Shown piece by piece: positions 20,488 to 30,207 of a DNA stretch of 36,445 bases. Numbering within the stretch: the first letter of the stretch is position 1; each line of letters starts with the position of its first letter. The notes under the pieces are model-generated. The model did no database searches, had not been told where the DNA came from, and was given only the letters and a program-made list of their open reading frames with translations. This stretch comes from an uncultured beta proteobacterium (GTDB lineage Bacteria > Pseudomonadota > Gammaproteobacteria > Burkholderiales > Burkholderiaceae_C): positions 1 to 36,445 of the forward strand of contig CAIKMZ010000128.1 of NCBI GenBank assembly GCA_903828665.1, in the 5' to 3' direction. Position numbers and translations under genes: made by a program.

Positions 20488-21882
20488 TTGAATGACGTAT
20501 TACTGTGGGCTTTGCTGGCACTGGCTGTTTTCAATGGTGCAGCGCTGCTGTGGCTGGCCGGGCGCAGCCGCGATGCCGCAGCCCTGCTCGCCGCCGAGCA
20601 GGGGCGCCTGGAATTACTTGCCGCGCTGCAGGCCAGTGCCGAGCGACTGGACCGGCTGGAGCGTGAATTGCGCCGCGAGATCAGCGAGTCGGCGCGCGGT
20701 GCGCGCCAGGAACTGACGCAGAATCTCGCGACTTTTCAGCAGTCGCTGGTGCAGCAGGGGGCCGAGGCCACGCGCACGCAAAACACCCAGATCGATGCCT
20801 TCGGTCAGCAGCTGACGCTGCTGCAAAAGACGCTGGCCGATACCCTGACGCAGCAGTTGCAGTCGGTCAGCGAGTCCAATGCCCGGCGCATGGCGGAGAT
20901 ACGCCAGACGCTGGAGGCGCAACTGGCGCAACTGCAGACCAGCAACGCGGCCAAGCTCGACGAGATGCGCGCCACGGTGGACGAGAAACTGCAGACCACT
21001 TTGCAGGCGCGCCTGGGAGAGAGCTTCAAGCAGGTCGCCGACCGTCTCGAGCAGGTGCACAAGGGCCTTGGCGAGATGCAGACACTGGCCGCCGGTGTCG
21101 GTGACCTCAAGCACCTGCTCACCAACGTCAAGACGCGCGGCATTTTCGGCGAGGCGCAACTCGCATCTCTGCTGGAGCAGGTGCTGGTGGCGGATCAGTA
21201 CTGCGCGCAGGTGGCAACGCGCCCGGGCAGCAAGAATGTGGTCGATTTCGCGATCAAGCTGCCGGGCAAGTCCGAGCATGGCGAGCCGCTGTGGCTGCCG
21301 ATCGACGCCAAGTTTCCCAATGAAGACTACGAGCGGCTGCTCGACGCGCAGGGCCGCGCCGATGTGGCCGGGGCTGAAGCCGCTGGCAAGGCGCTGGAGT
21401 TGCGCATCCGGCTGGAGGCCAGATCGATCGTCGAGAAATATGTCGAGCCGCCGCATACGACCGACTTTGCCATCCTGTTCTTGCCGACCGAGGGCCTGTA
21501 TGCCGAGGTGCTGCGCCGTCCGGGGCTGATGCAGGCGCTGCAGCGCGAGCACCGCATCACGCTGGCCGGGCCGACGACGCTGCTGGCTATGCTCAGCTCG
21601 CTGCAGATGGGCTTTCGCACGCTGGCGCTGGAGAAGCGTTCGAGCGAGGTCTGGCAGGTGCTGGGCGCGGTCAAGACCGAGTTCGGCAAGTTCGGCGACG
21701 TGCTGGCCAAGGTTAAGGCGCAGACCGAGACCGTGCTCAAGACGATCGACAGTGCCGAGACGCGCAGCCGTGCCATGGGCCGCGCCCTCAAGAAGGTTGA
21801 AGCGCTGCCGGAGCCGCAGGTGCAGGCGCTGATTCCGATGGACAAGGACTTTGACACCGACCCGTTGAAGCCAGGGGAATGA
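20488..21882 (+). CDS. rmuC: DNA recombination protein RmuC
   Basis: RmuC is an inner-membrane-anchored protein of the PD-(D/E)xK nuclease-like class that limits DNA rearrangement at inverted repeats. The start chosen is TTG 20488, because GGAGGA (20475-20480) lies 7 nt upstream; an in-frame TTG at 20455 lacks a site. This gives 464 residues: an N-terminal membrane helix (VLLWALLALAVFNGAALLW), a long coiled coil (~40-190, ELRREISESARGARQEL and repeats rich in Q, L and E) and the RmuC domain (~190-420) with TRGIFGEAQLASLLEQVL, WLPIDAKFPNEDYERLL and LFLPTEGLYAEVLRRPGL. Its stop overlaps the MFS start (ATGA), so the two are translationally coupled. Confidence 0.95.
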   Translation: MNDVLLWALLALAVFNGAALLWLAGRSRDAAALLAAEQGRLELLAALQASAERLDRLERELRREISESARGARQELTQNLATFQQSLVQQGAEATRTQNTQIDAFGQQLTLLQKTLADTLTQQLQSVSESNARRMAEIRQTLEAQLAQLQTSNAAKLDEMRATVDEKLQTTLQARLGESFKQVADRLEQVHKGLGEMQTLAAGVGDLKHLLTNVKTRGIFGEAQLASLLEQVLVADQYCAQVATRPGSKNVVDFAIKLPGKSEHGEPLWLPIDAKFPNEDYERLLDAQGRADVAGAEAAGKALELRIRLEARSIVEKYVEPPHTTDFAILFLPTEGLYAEVLRRPGLMQALQREHRITLAGPTTLLAMLSSLQMGFRTLALEKRSSEVWQVLGAVKTEFGKFGDVLAKVKAQTETVLKTIDSAETRSRAMGRALKKVEALPEPQVQALIPMDKDFDTDPLKPGE

Positions 21883-23057
21883 GCGCGGTGCACGAGCCCG
21901 CCGCGGCCCCCCGTTTCGCGCTGGCGCGCCTGATCGCCGGACAGATCTGCGTGCACGCCAGCATGGCCGGCATGCGCATGGCCGCGCCCCTGCTGGCCCT
22001 GCGCGAGGGCTACAGCGCGCTGGCCGTCGGTTTCCTGCTGGCGCTGTTTGCGCTGACGCAGGTCTTTCTCGCCTTGCCGGCCGGCCGTTATGCGGATCGC
22101 CATGGTCTCAAGCGCCCGGTCGGCTGGGCCGTGCTCGCGGCAACGTCCGGTGCGGCGCTGGCGCTGGCCTTTCCTGTCTTTCCCGTACTGTGCCTGAGCG
22201 CCTTGCTCACCGGTGGCGCCACCGGTGTCGCGTCGATCTCGCTGCAGCGCCATGTCGGGCGCGCGGCACAGAATGCAATCGAATTGAAGAAGGTGTTCAG
22301 CTGGCTCTCGATCGGACCGGCGGTATCGAACTTCATCGGCCCCTTGTCGGCGGGCTTGCTGATCGACCACAGCGGCTTTCGCGCCGCCTTTGCCTTGATG
22401 GCCGTGCTGCCGCTGGCCACCTGGTTCTGGGTGCGCGCAACACAGGAACTGGCGCCGGTTCTCAGCGTGCCGGGCGCCGGTTTGAGCAGAGCATGGGACT
22501 TGCTGCAGGAGCCATTGATGCGCCGGCTCATGCTGGTGAACTGGCTGTTGTCCTCGTGCTGGGATGTGCACACCTTTGTCGTGCCGGTGCTGGGTCACGA
22601 GCGTGGTTTCAGCGCGTCCGTGATCGGAACGATCCTGGGCTCGTTCGCGCTGGCGGCAACGCTGGTGCGCCTGATGCTGCCATGGGTGGCGGCACATGTG
22701 CGCGAGTGGGCGGTGGTCACTTTTGCGATGCTGATGACGGCATTGCTGTTTTCGGTCTACCCGCTCATGCAGACCGCGCTCGCCATGGGCACCTGCTCGG
22801 TGCTGCTGGGCCTGGCGCTCGGTTCGGTGCAGCCCATGATCATGAGCACGCTGCACCAGATCACGCCGGAAGCGCGCCATGGCGAGGCCTTGGGTTTGCG
22901 CCTGATGGCGCTCAATGCGTCCAGTGTCATGATGCCGCTGCTATTCGGCACAGCCGGCGCGGTGGTCGGCGTCTCGGTCGTGTTCTGGGCCGTCGGTTTG
23001 GCGGTTGGCAGCGGGGCGCGTCAGGCTTGGCTGCTGCGGCCGGTTGCGCCGCATTGA
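21879..23057 (+). CDS. MFS transporter
   Basis: This 392-residue protein has about 12 hydrophobic segments, so it should be an integral inner-membrane major facilitator transporter. The loop between TM2 and TM3, GRYADRHGLKRP, matches the MFS signature motif A. TM4-5 carries GGATGVASISLQRHVGRAAQ, and there is a matching second half after ~210. The substrate cannot be read from sequence. The ATG overlaps the rmuC TGA by ATGA. A GGCGCG/CGCGCC hairpin follows the stop. Confidence 0.88.
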   Translation: MSAVHEPAAAPRFALARLIAGQICVHASMAGMRMAAPLLALREGYSALAVGFLLALFALTQVFLALPAGRYADRHGLKRPVGWAVLAATSGAALALAFPVFPVLCLSALLTGGATGVASISLQRHVGRAAQNAIELKKVFSWLSIGPAVSNFIGPLSAGLLIDHSGFRAAFALMAVLPLATWFWVRATQELAPVLSVPGAGLSRAWDLLQEPLMRRLMLVNWLLSSCWDVHTFVVPVLGHERGFSASVIGTILGSFALAATLVRLMLPWVAAHVREWAVVTFAMLMTALLFSVYPLMQTALAMGTCSVLLGLALGSVQPMIMSTLHQITPEARHGEALGLRLMALNASSVMMPLLFGTAGAVVGVSVVFWAVGLAVGSGARQAWLLRPVAPH

Positions 23058-23064
23058 GTTGCTC

Positions 23065-23090
23065 GGCGCGTGTCGCGCGCCTTGTGCTTC
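23065..23090 (+). terminator. Possible terminator between MFS gene and TIP30-like gene
   Basis: GGCGCG at 23065-23070 and CGCGCC at 23076-23081 pair around a 5-base loop, followed on the plus strand by TTGTGCTTC. It lies in the 31-bp gap between two convergent genes. The T-tract is poor. Confidence 0.35.
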
Positions 23091-23772
23091 AGTCCCGGGG
23101 TTGCATTTCACCCGAGAGCAGAACCCGCCGGCCTTGCCTGGTCTGTTGCACGGCGTTGATCAGCGCGCGCGCCACAGCTTCACCGGCAATGGCTCGGTAG
23201 TTGGCGGGGATCAGGGGTTTGAGCCAGCGTGTGGCGATCAGGGCAAGATGCTCGCCCGGACGCTCCGGCTGCGCCAGCGCGGCGCGATCGCCCGCCAGCA
23301 TCGAGGGCCGGGCGATGATCAGGGTCTGGTAGCCCAGTTGGGCCAGCGCTTCTTCCATCTCGCCTTTGACGCGGCTGTAAAAGACGTTCGAGCGTGGACT
23401 TGCGCCCATGGCGCTGACGACACCGAGCCGGCTCGCGCCAATCGCCTTTGCAGCGCGGGCGACCGCGATGACGGCGTCGAAATCGACAGCGCGGAAGGCA
23501 GCCTGGCTGCCCGCAGTCTTGATCGTCGTGCCCAGCGCGATGAACACGTCGTCGACGTGCGCAATGCCCAGCAGTTTTTTCAGACCCGCCAGGTCCAGCA
23601 CATGCTGGATCAGTTTCGGGTGCTGGATCGGCGGTGCGCGCCGGCCCACGCAGTGGACCGCCGCATAGCGTTTATCGGCTAAAAGAGCCGCGAGAACCGC
23701 CTGGCCCACGAGACCCGTTGCCCCCGCCACCAAAGCCACCCGTGCCGCCGGGGCGTCCACCTGATCCTGCAT
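23089..23772 (-). CDS. NAD(P)-binding oxidoreductase, TIP30/HTATIP2-like
   Basis: This 227-residue short-chain-dehydrogenase-like protein has an N-terminal Rossmann motif [24 protein letters not shown] follows, then [33 protein letters not shown] and the [12 protein letters not shown] segment with the YxxxK pair. The pattern matches the bacterial relatives of human TIP30 (HTATIP2), a group of uncertain substrate. The start is ATG 23772, selected because GGAGG lies 5 nt upstream; the frame is open to 23808 but with no such site. The first 101 nt overlap the Gly-rich tail of the upstream helicase in another frame, so the two are probably translationally coupled. Confidence 0.85.
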   Translation of the reverse strand: MQDQVDAPAARVALVAGATGLVGQAVLAALLADKRYAAVHCVGRRAPPIQHPKLIQHVLDLAGLKKLLGIAHVDDVFIALGTTIKTAGSQAAFRAVDFDAVIAVARAAKAIGASRLGVVSAMGASPRSNVFYSRVKGEMEEALAQLGYQTLIIARPSMLAGDRAALAQPERPGEHLALIATRWLKPLIPANYRAIAGEAVARALINAVQQTRQGRRVLLSGEMQPRD

Positions 23773-25363
23773 AGGAACCTCCGCTGCGATTGCCGCCATA
23801 ACCACCACCGCCGCGCCGCGCGCCGCGTTCGGCCATCATATCGACACTGGTGCGCATCGGATCGGGTTGGCCTTGTGCCGCACGCGCCGGAGCTGCCGGG
23901 CCATCGGAGTAGCCGCCGCGCCCTTGCGCCGGACGCTGGTTGCGCGGCTCACCCATCGGGTTGGGCGTGTTGCTGCGAGGTGCGCCGCTGCGCGCGCCGC
24001 CGCCATTGCCGCCACGACCACCGCCGCCGTTGCCACCGCGGCCACCGCCGGCATTGCCGCCGCGTTCACCTGCAGCGCCCTTGCTTTCACGCACCCTGGT
24101 CATCATCTCGGTACGCGCGGCCTTGGCAGCGGCCTGCATGACGTCGCGGCTCGGCGGCTTGCCGGCGCCGCCCCAGATCGTCTGGCGACCCATGGCAATC
24201 GGTTCGGCCTTCTCGCCCGGTTCGGGCATGAAGCCTTCTACGATCTTGACCGGGATGTCCTGCTTGGTGAAGCGTTCGATCGCCTGCATGAAGCCTTCTT
24301 CGTCCAGGCACACGAGGTTGACGGCCGTGCCGTCGGCGCCGGCGCGGCCGGTGCGGCCGATGCGGTGCACATAGTCTTCGCAGACGTTGGGAATGTCGTA
24401 GTTCACGACGTGCGGCAGATCGTCGATGTCGATGCCGCGCGCCGCGATGTCGGTGGCCACCAGGGCCCGGATGTCGCCGCTCTTGAAGCCGGCCAGCGCC
24501 TGCGTGCGCGCCGCCTGGCTCTTGTTGCCGTGCAGGGCCAGCGCCTGAATGCCGTTCTTGACCAGGTATTCGGCCACGTTGTTGGCGCCGAATTTGGTGC
24601 GCGTGAAGACCAGCACCTGGCTCCAGTTGTGCTCGTTGATGATGTGCGCCAGCAGCGCCTTCTTCTTGCCGCGGCCCACCGGGTGGATCAGCTGCGTGAT
24701 GCGTTGCACGGTCGTGTTGCGCGGTGTCACCTGGATGCTCAGCGGGTCCTTCAGCAGCGTGGCCGCGAGTTCACGGATTTCATCGCTGAATGTCGCCGAG
24801 AACAGCAGGCTCTGCTTGTTGCGCGGCACCACGGCCAGCACCTTCTTGACGTCATGGATGAAGCCCATGTCAAGCATGCGGTCGGCTTCGTCGAGCACGA
24901 GGATCTGCACCTGACCGAGGTCGAGCACGCCTTGCTGCAGCAGGTCGAGCAGACGGCCCGGTGTCGCCACCAAGATGTCGACGCCCTTCTTGACGCGGCT
25001 GATCTGCGGGTTCATGCCGACGCCGCCGAAGACGACGGTTGATGTCAGCTCCAGGTACTTGCCGTAGGTCTGGACGGATTCCTCGACCTGGGCCGCGAGT
25101 TCACGCGTCGGGGTTAACACGAGGGCGCGGATGCCGACGCCGCCGAATTTGTTTTTGGGTGCGGCTTCGGCACTGAGCTTGTGCAGCATGGGCAGCACGA
25201 AGGCCGCCGTTTTGCCGGTGCCGGTCTGGGCGCCACCAAGCAGGTCGTGGCCCTCGAGCACGGCGGGAATCGCCTGTGCCTGAATGGCGGTCGGGGTCTC
25301 GTAACCCTGCTCGAGCACGGCCTTGACAATGGCCGGAGCCAGATTGAGTTCTTCAAAGTTCAT
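23672..25363 (-). CDS. rhlE: DEAD-box RNA helicase, RhlE type
   Basis: This 563-residue ATP-dependent RNA helicase likely acts in ribosome assembly or RNA decay. Its motifs in order are: Q motif TAIQAQAIP, motif [27 protein letters not shown], motif [12 protein letters not shown], motif III SATF, then in the second RecA domain [29 protein letters not shown] and motif [12 protein letters not shown]. The C-terminal ~165 residues are basic and Gly-rich with GGGRGGNG repeats, a typical RNA-binding tail. The tail overlaps the next gene by 101 nt. No strong ribosome binding site is seen; the leader contains a stable hairpin at 25405-25420. The symbol is by similarity to RhlE; other RhlE-like paralogues are common in this group. 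Confidence 0.92.
   Translation of the reverse strand: MNFEELNLAPAIVKAVLEQGYETPTAIQAQAIPAVLEGHDLLGGAQTGTGKTAAFVLPMLHKLSAEAAPKNKFGGVGIRALVLTPTRELAAQVEESVQTYGKYLELTSTVVFGGVGMNPQISRVKKGVDILVATPGRLLDLLQQGVLDLGQVQILVLDEADRMLDMGFIHDVKKVLAVVPRNKQSLLFSATFSDEIRELAATLLKDPLSIQVTPRNTTVQRITQLIHPVGRGKKKALLAHIINEHNWSQVLVFTRTKFGANNVAEYLVKNGIQALALHGNKSQAARTQALAGFKSGDIRALVATDIAARGIDIDDLPHVVNYDIPNVCEDYVHRIGRTGRAGADGTAVNLVCLDEEGFMQAIERFTKQDIPVKIVEGFMPEPGEKAEPIAMGRQTIWGGAGKPPSRDVMQAAAKAARTEMMTRVRESKGAAGERGGNAGGGRGGNGGGGRGGNGGGARSGAPRSNTPNPMGEPRNQRPAQGRGGYSDGPAAPARAAQGQPDPMRTSVDMMAERGARRGGGGYGGNRSGGSYAGSGGRPGGTGGFGGGGNGSRGPGGSRGSFSR
23998..24064 (-). repeat. 24-bp tandem repeat in helicase tail
   Basis: Two full copies (23998-24021, 24022-24045) and a partial third (24046-24064) of a 24-bp unit encode the octapeptide repeat [12 protein letters not shown] in the RNA-binding tail. 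Copies differ mostly at synonymous positions (e.g. ccgccattgccgcc versus ccgccgttgccacc). Such repeats can expand or contract by slippage. Confidence 0.75.
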
Positions 25364-25617
25364 AGTGTGGCGCCAATCCTGGGCGCTATGGCATCGGCCT
25401 GTCTCGGCGCCGGAGCGCCGGATCAGTCAAAGGCAGATGGGGTACAAAGTTGGAACAGCGGCGTGATGCCATGTTCCCAGCAAGGTGCTGGCATTGTGGG
25501 CAACTGAAGCGCCACAACAGCTCGTATTGTCGCATGGTATTGAAACGATTGCTGGCGCGCGCATCGATGCGTCGATAATGCTGTCTTTACTTCTTACGCA
25601 ATAAGTTCGCAACACCA
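25364..25617. promoter_or_regulatory. Divergent region between rhlE-type helicase and ettA
   Basis: This 254-bp region holds the helicase leader and the ettA promoter. On the helicase side a hairpin CGGCGC-CGGA-GCGCCG lies at 25405-25420, 42-57 nt before the ATG. On the ettA side a perfect 12-bp palindrome CGCATCGATGCG lies at 25560-25571, directly upstream of GATAAT at 25574-25579, a likely -10; TTGCTG at 25549-25554 is a poor -35 with 19-bp spacing. No gene is seen in it. Confidence 0.4.
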
Positions 25618-27279
25618 ATGGCTCAATACGTATTTTCGATGAACCGCCTGGGCAAGATCGTTCCGCCCAAGCGCTTCATTCTCAAGGACATTTCCCTTAG
25701 TTTCTTTCCGGGCGCCAAGATCGGTGTGCTGGGGACCAATGGTTCGGGCAAATCGACGCTGCTCAAGATCATGGCCGGTGTTGACAAGGAATTCGAAGGT
25801 GAAGCCGTCCCGATGGCTGGCCTCAATATCGGCTATCTGCCGCAGGAGCCGCAGCTCGATCCGGAGCAAACCGTGCGCGAATGCGTGGAAGCCGGCATGG
25901 GCGACGTGCTCAACGCCAAGGCGCGTCTGGAAGAGATCTACGCCGCCTATGGCGAGGAAGACGCCGACTTCGACGCGCTGGCCGAGGAGCAGGCCAAGAT
26001 GGAGGCCATCATCGGCAGTGCCGGCACGGACTCCGAGCACCAGCTCGAGATCGCCGCCGATGCACTGCGCCTGCCGCCGTGGGAAGCCAAGGTCGGCGTG
26101 TTGTCGGGCGGCGAGAAGCGCCGGGTTGCGCTATGCCGTTTGCTGCTGTCGAAACCCGACATGCTGCTGCTCGACGAGCCCACTAATCACCTGGACGCCG
26201 AATCGGTCGACTGGCTGGAACAATTCCTGCAGCGCTACCCTGGCACCGTCGTGGCGATTACCCATGATCGCTATTTCCTGGACAACGCGGCCGAATGGAT
26301 TCTGGAACTCGACCGCGGCAATGGCATGCCTTACAAAGGCAACTACAGCTCCTGGCTGGAGCAAAAGCAAGAACGCCTGGTGCAGGAGCAGAAGGGCGAA
26401 GAGTCACGCGCCAAGGCGCTGAAGAAGGAACTGGAATGGTCGCGCCAGAACCCCAAGGCACGCCAGGCCAAGAGCAAGGCGCGTCTGGCGCGCTTTGAGG
26501 AGTTGTCCGATTTCGAATACCAGAAGCGCAACGAGACCAACGAGATCTTCATCCCGGTGGCCGAGCGCCTGGGCAACGAGGTCATCGAATTCGTCAATGT
26601 GAGCAAGTCGTTTGGCGACCGCCTGTTGATCGACAACCTGAGCTTCAAGGTGCCGGCCGGCGCCATCGTCGGCATCATCGGCCCCAACGGCGCGGGCAAG
26701 TCGACGCTGTTTCGCATGATCGCGGGCAAGGAGAAACCCGACAGCGGCGAAGTCAAGATCGGCTCGACCGTCAAGATGGCGTTTGTCGATCAGAACCGGG
26801 ATGACCTGTCCAATGAGAAGACGGTCTGGGAAGACGTCTCAGGCGGACTCGACATCCTCAACGTCGGCAAGTTCCAAATGGCCAGCCGCGCCTATTGCGG
26901 CCGTTTCAATTTCAATGGCGCCGATCAGCAAAAGCGCGTCGGCACCTTGTCCGGCGGCGAGCGCGGTCGCCTGCATCTGGCCAAGACCCTGATTGCCGGC
27001 GGCAATGTGCTGATGCTCGATGAGCCGTCCAACGATCTCGACGTGGAAACGCTGCGCGCGCTGGAAGATGCCTTGCTGGAGTTTGCCGGTTCCATCATGG
27101 TGATCAGCCATGATCGCTGGTTCCTGGACCGCATCGCGACCCACATCCTGGCTTGCGAAGGCGACAGCCAGTGGACTTTCTTCAACGGCAACTACCAGGA
27201 ATACGAGGCCGACAAGCGCAAGCGCCTGGGCGAAGAAGGCGCCAAGCCGCACCGCATGCGCTTCAAGGCCCTCAAGTAG
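25618..27279 (+). CDS. ettA: Energy-dependent translational throttle protein EttA (ABC-F)
   Basis: EttA is a soluble ABC-F ATPase that binds the ribosomal E site and gates the first elongation step according to ATP/ADP. The 553-residue product has two ABC domains: Walker [10 protein letters not shown] (~39-47), signature [16 protein letters not shown], Walker [15 protein letters not shown]; then Walker [10 protein letters not shown], signature [13 protein letters not shown], Walker [15 protein letters not shown]. Both Walker B motifs keep the catalytic Glu. The start [19 protein letters not shown] and the end H-R-M-R-F-K-A-L-K are strongly EttA-like. The inter-domain linker with [12 protein letters not shown] contacts tRNA in the family. 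The last 8 bp overlap the convergent P1 peptidase gene. Confidence 0.97.
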   Translation: MAQYVFSMNRLGKIVPPKRFILKDISLSFFPGAKIGVLGTNGSGKSTLLKIMAGVDKEFEGEAVPMAGLNIGYLPQEPQLDPEQTVRECVEAGMGDVLNAKARLEEIYAAYGEEDADFDALAEEQAKMEAIIGSAGTDSEHQLEIAADALRLPPWEAKVGVLSGGEKRRVALCRLLLSKPDMLLLDEPTNHLDAESVDWLEQFLQRYPGTVVAITHDRYFLDNAAEWILELDRGNGMPYKGNYSSWLEQKQERLVQEQKGEESRAKALKKELEWSRQNPKARQAKSKARLARFEELSDFEYQKRNETNEIFIPVAERLGNEVIEFVNVSKSFGDRLLIDNLSFKVPAGAIVGIIGPNGAGKSTLFRMIAGKEKPDSGEVKIGSTVKMAFVDQNRDDLSNEKTVWEDVSGGLDILNVGKFQMASRAYCGRFNFNGADQQKRVGTLSGGERGRLHLAKTLIAGGNVLMLDEPSNDLDVETLRALEDALLEFAGSIMVISHDRWFLDRIATHILACEGDSQWTFFNGNYQEYEADKRKRLGEEGAKPHRMRFKALK

Positions 27280-28279
27280 CCGATTGAGCAAGCTCCGCGG
27301 CGGCGGGCCAATGCATGTCGCCGCAGTGCAGCCCCTGCGCTGCGAGCGCCGCCCGCACCACGGCGCGGGCGGTCACCTCGGCCGCCAGCGTACTGAGCAG
27401 CATCATGCCGGCGGTCTTGCCGGACTTGCCGGTTCCCAGCGCGAATAGCGTGTCGCCATCGGACATGGTGTGCACCGGGTTGATGCTGCGGGCCAGTCCG
27501 TCGTGCGCCACCACCGCCAGGCGATGGGCCTGCGCCTTGGTCAGCACCGCGTCGGTGGCGATCACGCCAATGGTGGTATTGGTGCCGGCCAGCACGGGCT
27601 TGGGCCCTTCGCCCGCCATCAAGGCGGCTCGACTGTCGAGCAGTGACATGCCATCGACCGTGCGCGCTCCGGCTATTACGGCACCGGTGGCGGGATCGAC
27701 GATGTCGCCCATGGCGTTGCAGGCAATGATGGCGCCGACCGTGATGCCATTAACCGTGATCGATGCGCTGCCGATGCCGCCGCGCATCGCGCGCGCCAGA
27801 CCGAACATCTTGCCGACCAGGGCACCGGCGCCAGCACCGACATTGCCCTGTGCCGGCGTTGCGCGCGTGGCAACGACGCAGGCCTGATAACCAGCATTGG
27901 CGTCCGGCCGGATGCGGTGATCGCCCACCGGCAGGTCGAACAGCACGGCGGCCGGGACGATCGGCACCAGGCCGAAGCCTACGGGCAGGCCGATGTTGTT
28001 TTCTTCGAGCCAGCGCATGACGCCGCCGGCCACGTCGAGTCCCCAGGCGCTGCCGCCGGCCAGCACAATGGCGTGCACGCGGTCCACCAGATTAGAGGGG
28101 TGCAGCAAGTCTGTTTCGCGCGTGCCCGGTGCGGCGCCGCGCACATCGGCACCGGCCACGGCACCGTCGCGCGCAATGATGACGGTGCAGCCGGTCGGGC
28201 GGCGCGCATCGGTGAAGTGGCCGACCTCCAAGCCTAGCACGTCGGCAATCGAGCTGCCTGGCCGGTCAGGGCTGTTCAT
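27272..28279 (-). CDS. P1 family peptidase (DmpA/NylC-like autoprocessing hydrolase)
   Basis: This 335-residue N-terminal-nucleophile-type hydrolase of family P1 includes D-/L-aminopeptidase DmpA, beta-peptidyl aminopeptidase and nylon-oligomer hydrolase NylC. The segment [16 protein letters not shown] has N234-T235, the expected self-cleavage site that frees the catalytic Thr, as in NylC-like members; DmpA itself uses Gly-Ser. Other family marks are [25 protein letters not shown] and GGIGSASI. No signal peptide is visible, so it should be cytoplasmic. Substrates could be peptides, amides or D-amino acid derivatives. It starts 21 bp after the aapP stop with GGAG before its ATG, so it is probably the last gene of the aap operon. 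Confidence 0.88.
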   Translation of the reverse strand: MNSPDRPGSSIADVLGLEVGHFTDARRPTGCTVIIARDGAVAGADVRGAAPGTRETDLLHPSNLVDRVHAIVLAGGSAWGLDVAGGVMRWLEENNIGLPVGFGLVPIVPAAVLFDLPVGDHRIRPDANAGYQACVVATRATPAQGNVGAGAGALVGKMFGLARAMRGGIGSASITVNGITVGAIIACNAMGDIVDPATGAVIAGARTVDGMSLLDSRAALMAGEGPKPVLAGTNTTIGVIATDAVLTKAQAHRLAVVAHDGLARSINPVHTMSDGDTLFALGTGKSGKTAGMMLLSTLAAEVTARAVVRAALAAQGLHCGDMHWPAAAELAQSAT

Positions 28280-28300
28280 GCTGCGCTCCGGCCCGGTGCT

Positions 28301-29044
<744 letters not shown>

Positions 29045-29092
29045 GATGGACTCAGTGTGAGACGAATGAATGGGACGGCCAGGCAGCGGGGC

Positions 29093-30196
29093 TCAACGCG
29101 CCCTGCCCTTGTTGACATGCTTTTCCACCCAGATGCTGTAGCGGGACATGGTGAAGCAGAAGCCGAAATAGATCAGGGCGATGAAGAGATAGCCCTCGAT
29201 CTTGAACGGACGCCAGTCGGAGTCGGAGTTCAAAGCCATGGACATGGCGCCCGTGAGTTCATACAGGCTCACGATGGTCACGAGCGAGGTGTCCATGAAA
29301 GTCGCGATGAAGCTGTTCATGATGCTGGGCACGACCATCGCCAGAGCCTGCGGCAGGACGATCTTGCGTTGTGTCTGCCAGTACGACAGGCCCAGCGTGG
29401 CTGCAGCCTCGATCTGCCCTTTGGGTATGGCCTGCAAGCCGCCGCGGATGATTTCCGCCATGTAGGCGGCGGAGAACAGTGTGATGCCCACCAGCACACG
29501 GACCAGCACATCGATCGTAAAGCCCTGCGGCATGAACAGCGGGAACATGAAAGAGGCCATGAACAGCACCGAGATCAGCGGAACGCCGCGAATCAGCTCG
29601 ACGTAAATGGTGCAGAAAGTCCGGATCGCCGGCAGGTTGGAACGGCGCCCGAGCGCCACAACCAGCGCAATCGGGAAGGCCGACACCATCGACAAGGTGG
29701 ACAGCAAAATGGTCAGTGGCAAGCCGCCCCAACGGTCGGTTTCGACCTTGCTCAAGCCTGCGACGTTGCCATACATGAGGGCGAAGAACAGCGAGAGCAC
29801 CAGCACCCAAACCAGAATCATCCAGGAGCGCCAAAAGGCGCGCGTGCAACTCATCACCAACAGACCCAGCATCAGGCTGGTGGCAATCAAGGGGCGCCAC
29901 TGTTCCTCGTACGGATAGCGGCCAAACAGGATGATGCGGTACTTCTCGGCCACCACGCCCCAGCAAGCGCCCACGCCCTCAACGCGGCAGGCGTTGAAGT
30001 TGGGAATCCAGGACGCACGAACCAGCGCCCAGCCGAGGAATTGCGGAATCACGTAGAGCAATGCGCCACCGATGACGATCGTCATGATGGATGTGATCAG
30101 GTCGCCGAAAAGATTGTTGCGAATCCAGGGTATGACGCCTTCGGTCTTGACCGGCAGAGGGCGCGCTGCGATGGATTGAAAGGTTTGTGCGGTCAT
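29093..30196 (-). CDS. aapM: Amino acid ABC transporter permease AapM-like
   Basis: This inner-membrane permease of the HisM/GlnP family is 367 residues, much longer than the ~220 of a GlnP-type permease; the extra N-terminal part with additional membrane segments is typical of AapM. The C-terminal transmembrane domain includes RGVPLISVLFMASFMFPLFMP and the EAA loop EIIRGGLQAIPKGQIEAAATLGLS, which contacts the ATPase. The start is ATG 30196 (MTAQTF), 11 nt after the aapQ stop; the frame stays open upstream to 30307 but that would overlap aapQ and begins with non-membrane residues unlike the family. Confidence 0.92.
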   Translation of the reverse strand: MTAQTFQSIAARPLPVKTEGVIPWIRNNLFGDLITSIMTIVIGGALLYVIPQFLGWALVRASWIPNFNACRVEGVGACWGVVAEKYRIILFGRYPYEEQWRPLIATSLMLGLLVMSCTRAFWRSWMILVWVLVLSLFFALMYGNVAGLSKVETDRWGGLPLTILLSTLSMVSAFPIALVVALGRRSNLPAIRTFCTIYVELIRGVPLISVLFMASFMFPLFMPQGFTIDVLVRVLVGITLFSAAYMAEIIRGGLQAIPKGQIEAAATLGLSYWQTQRKIVLPQALAMVVPSIMNSFIATFMDTSLVTIVSLYELTGAMSMALNSDSDWRPFKIEGYLFIALIYFGFCFTMSRYSIWVEKHVNKGRAR

Positions 30197-30207
30197 GGCG
30201 AGTTCTT

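Noticed and set aside
23998..24064. Regular 24-bp repeats as a possible CRISPR or minisatellite array
   Set aside because: The units are contiguous without spacers and encode the Gly/Arg/Asn-rich tail of the helicase.
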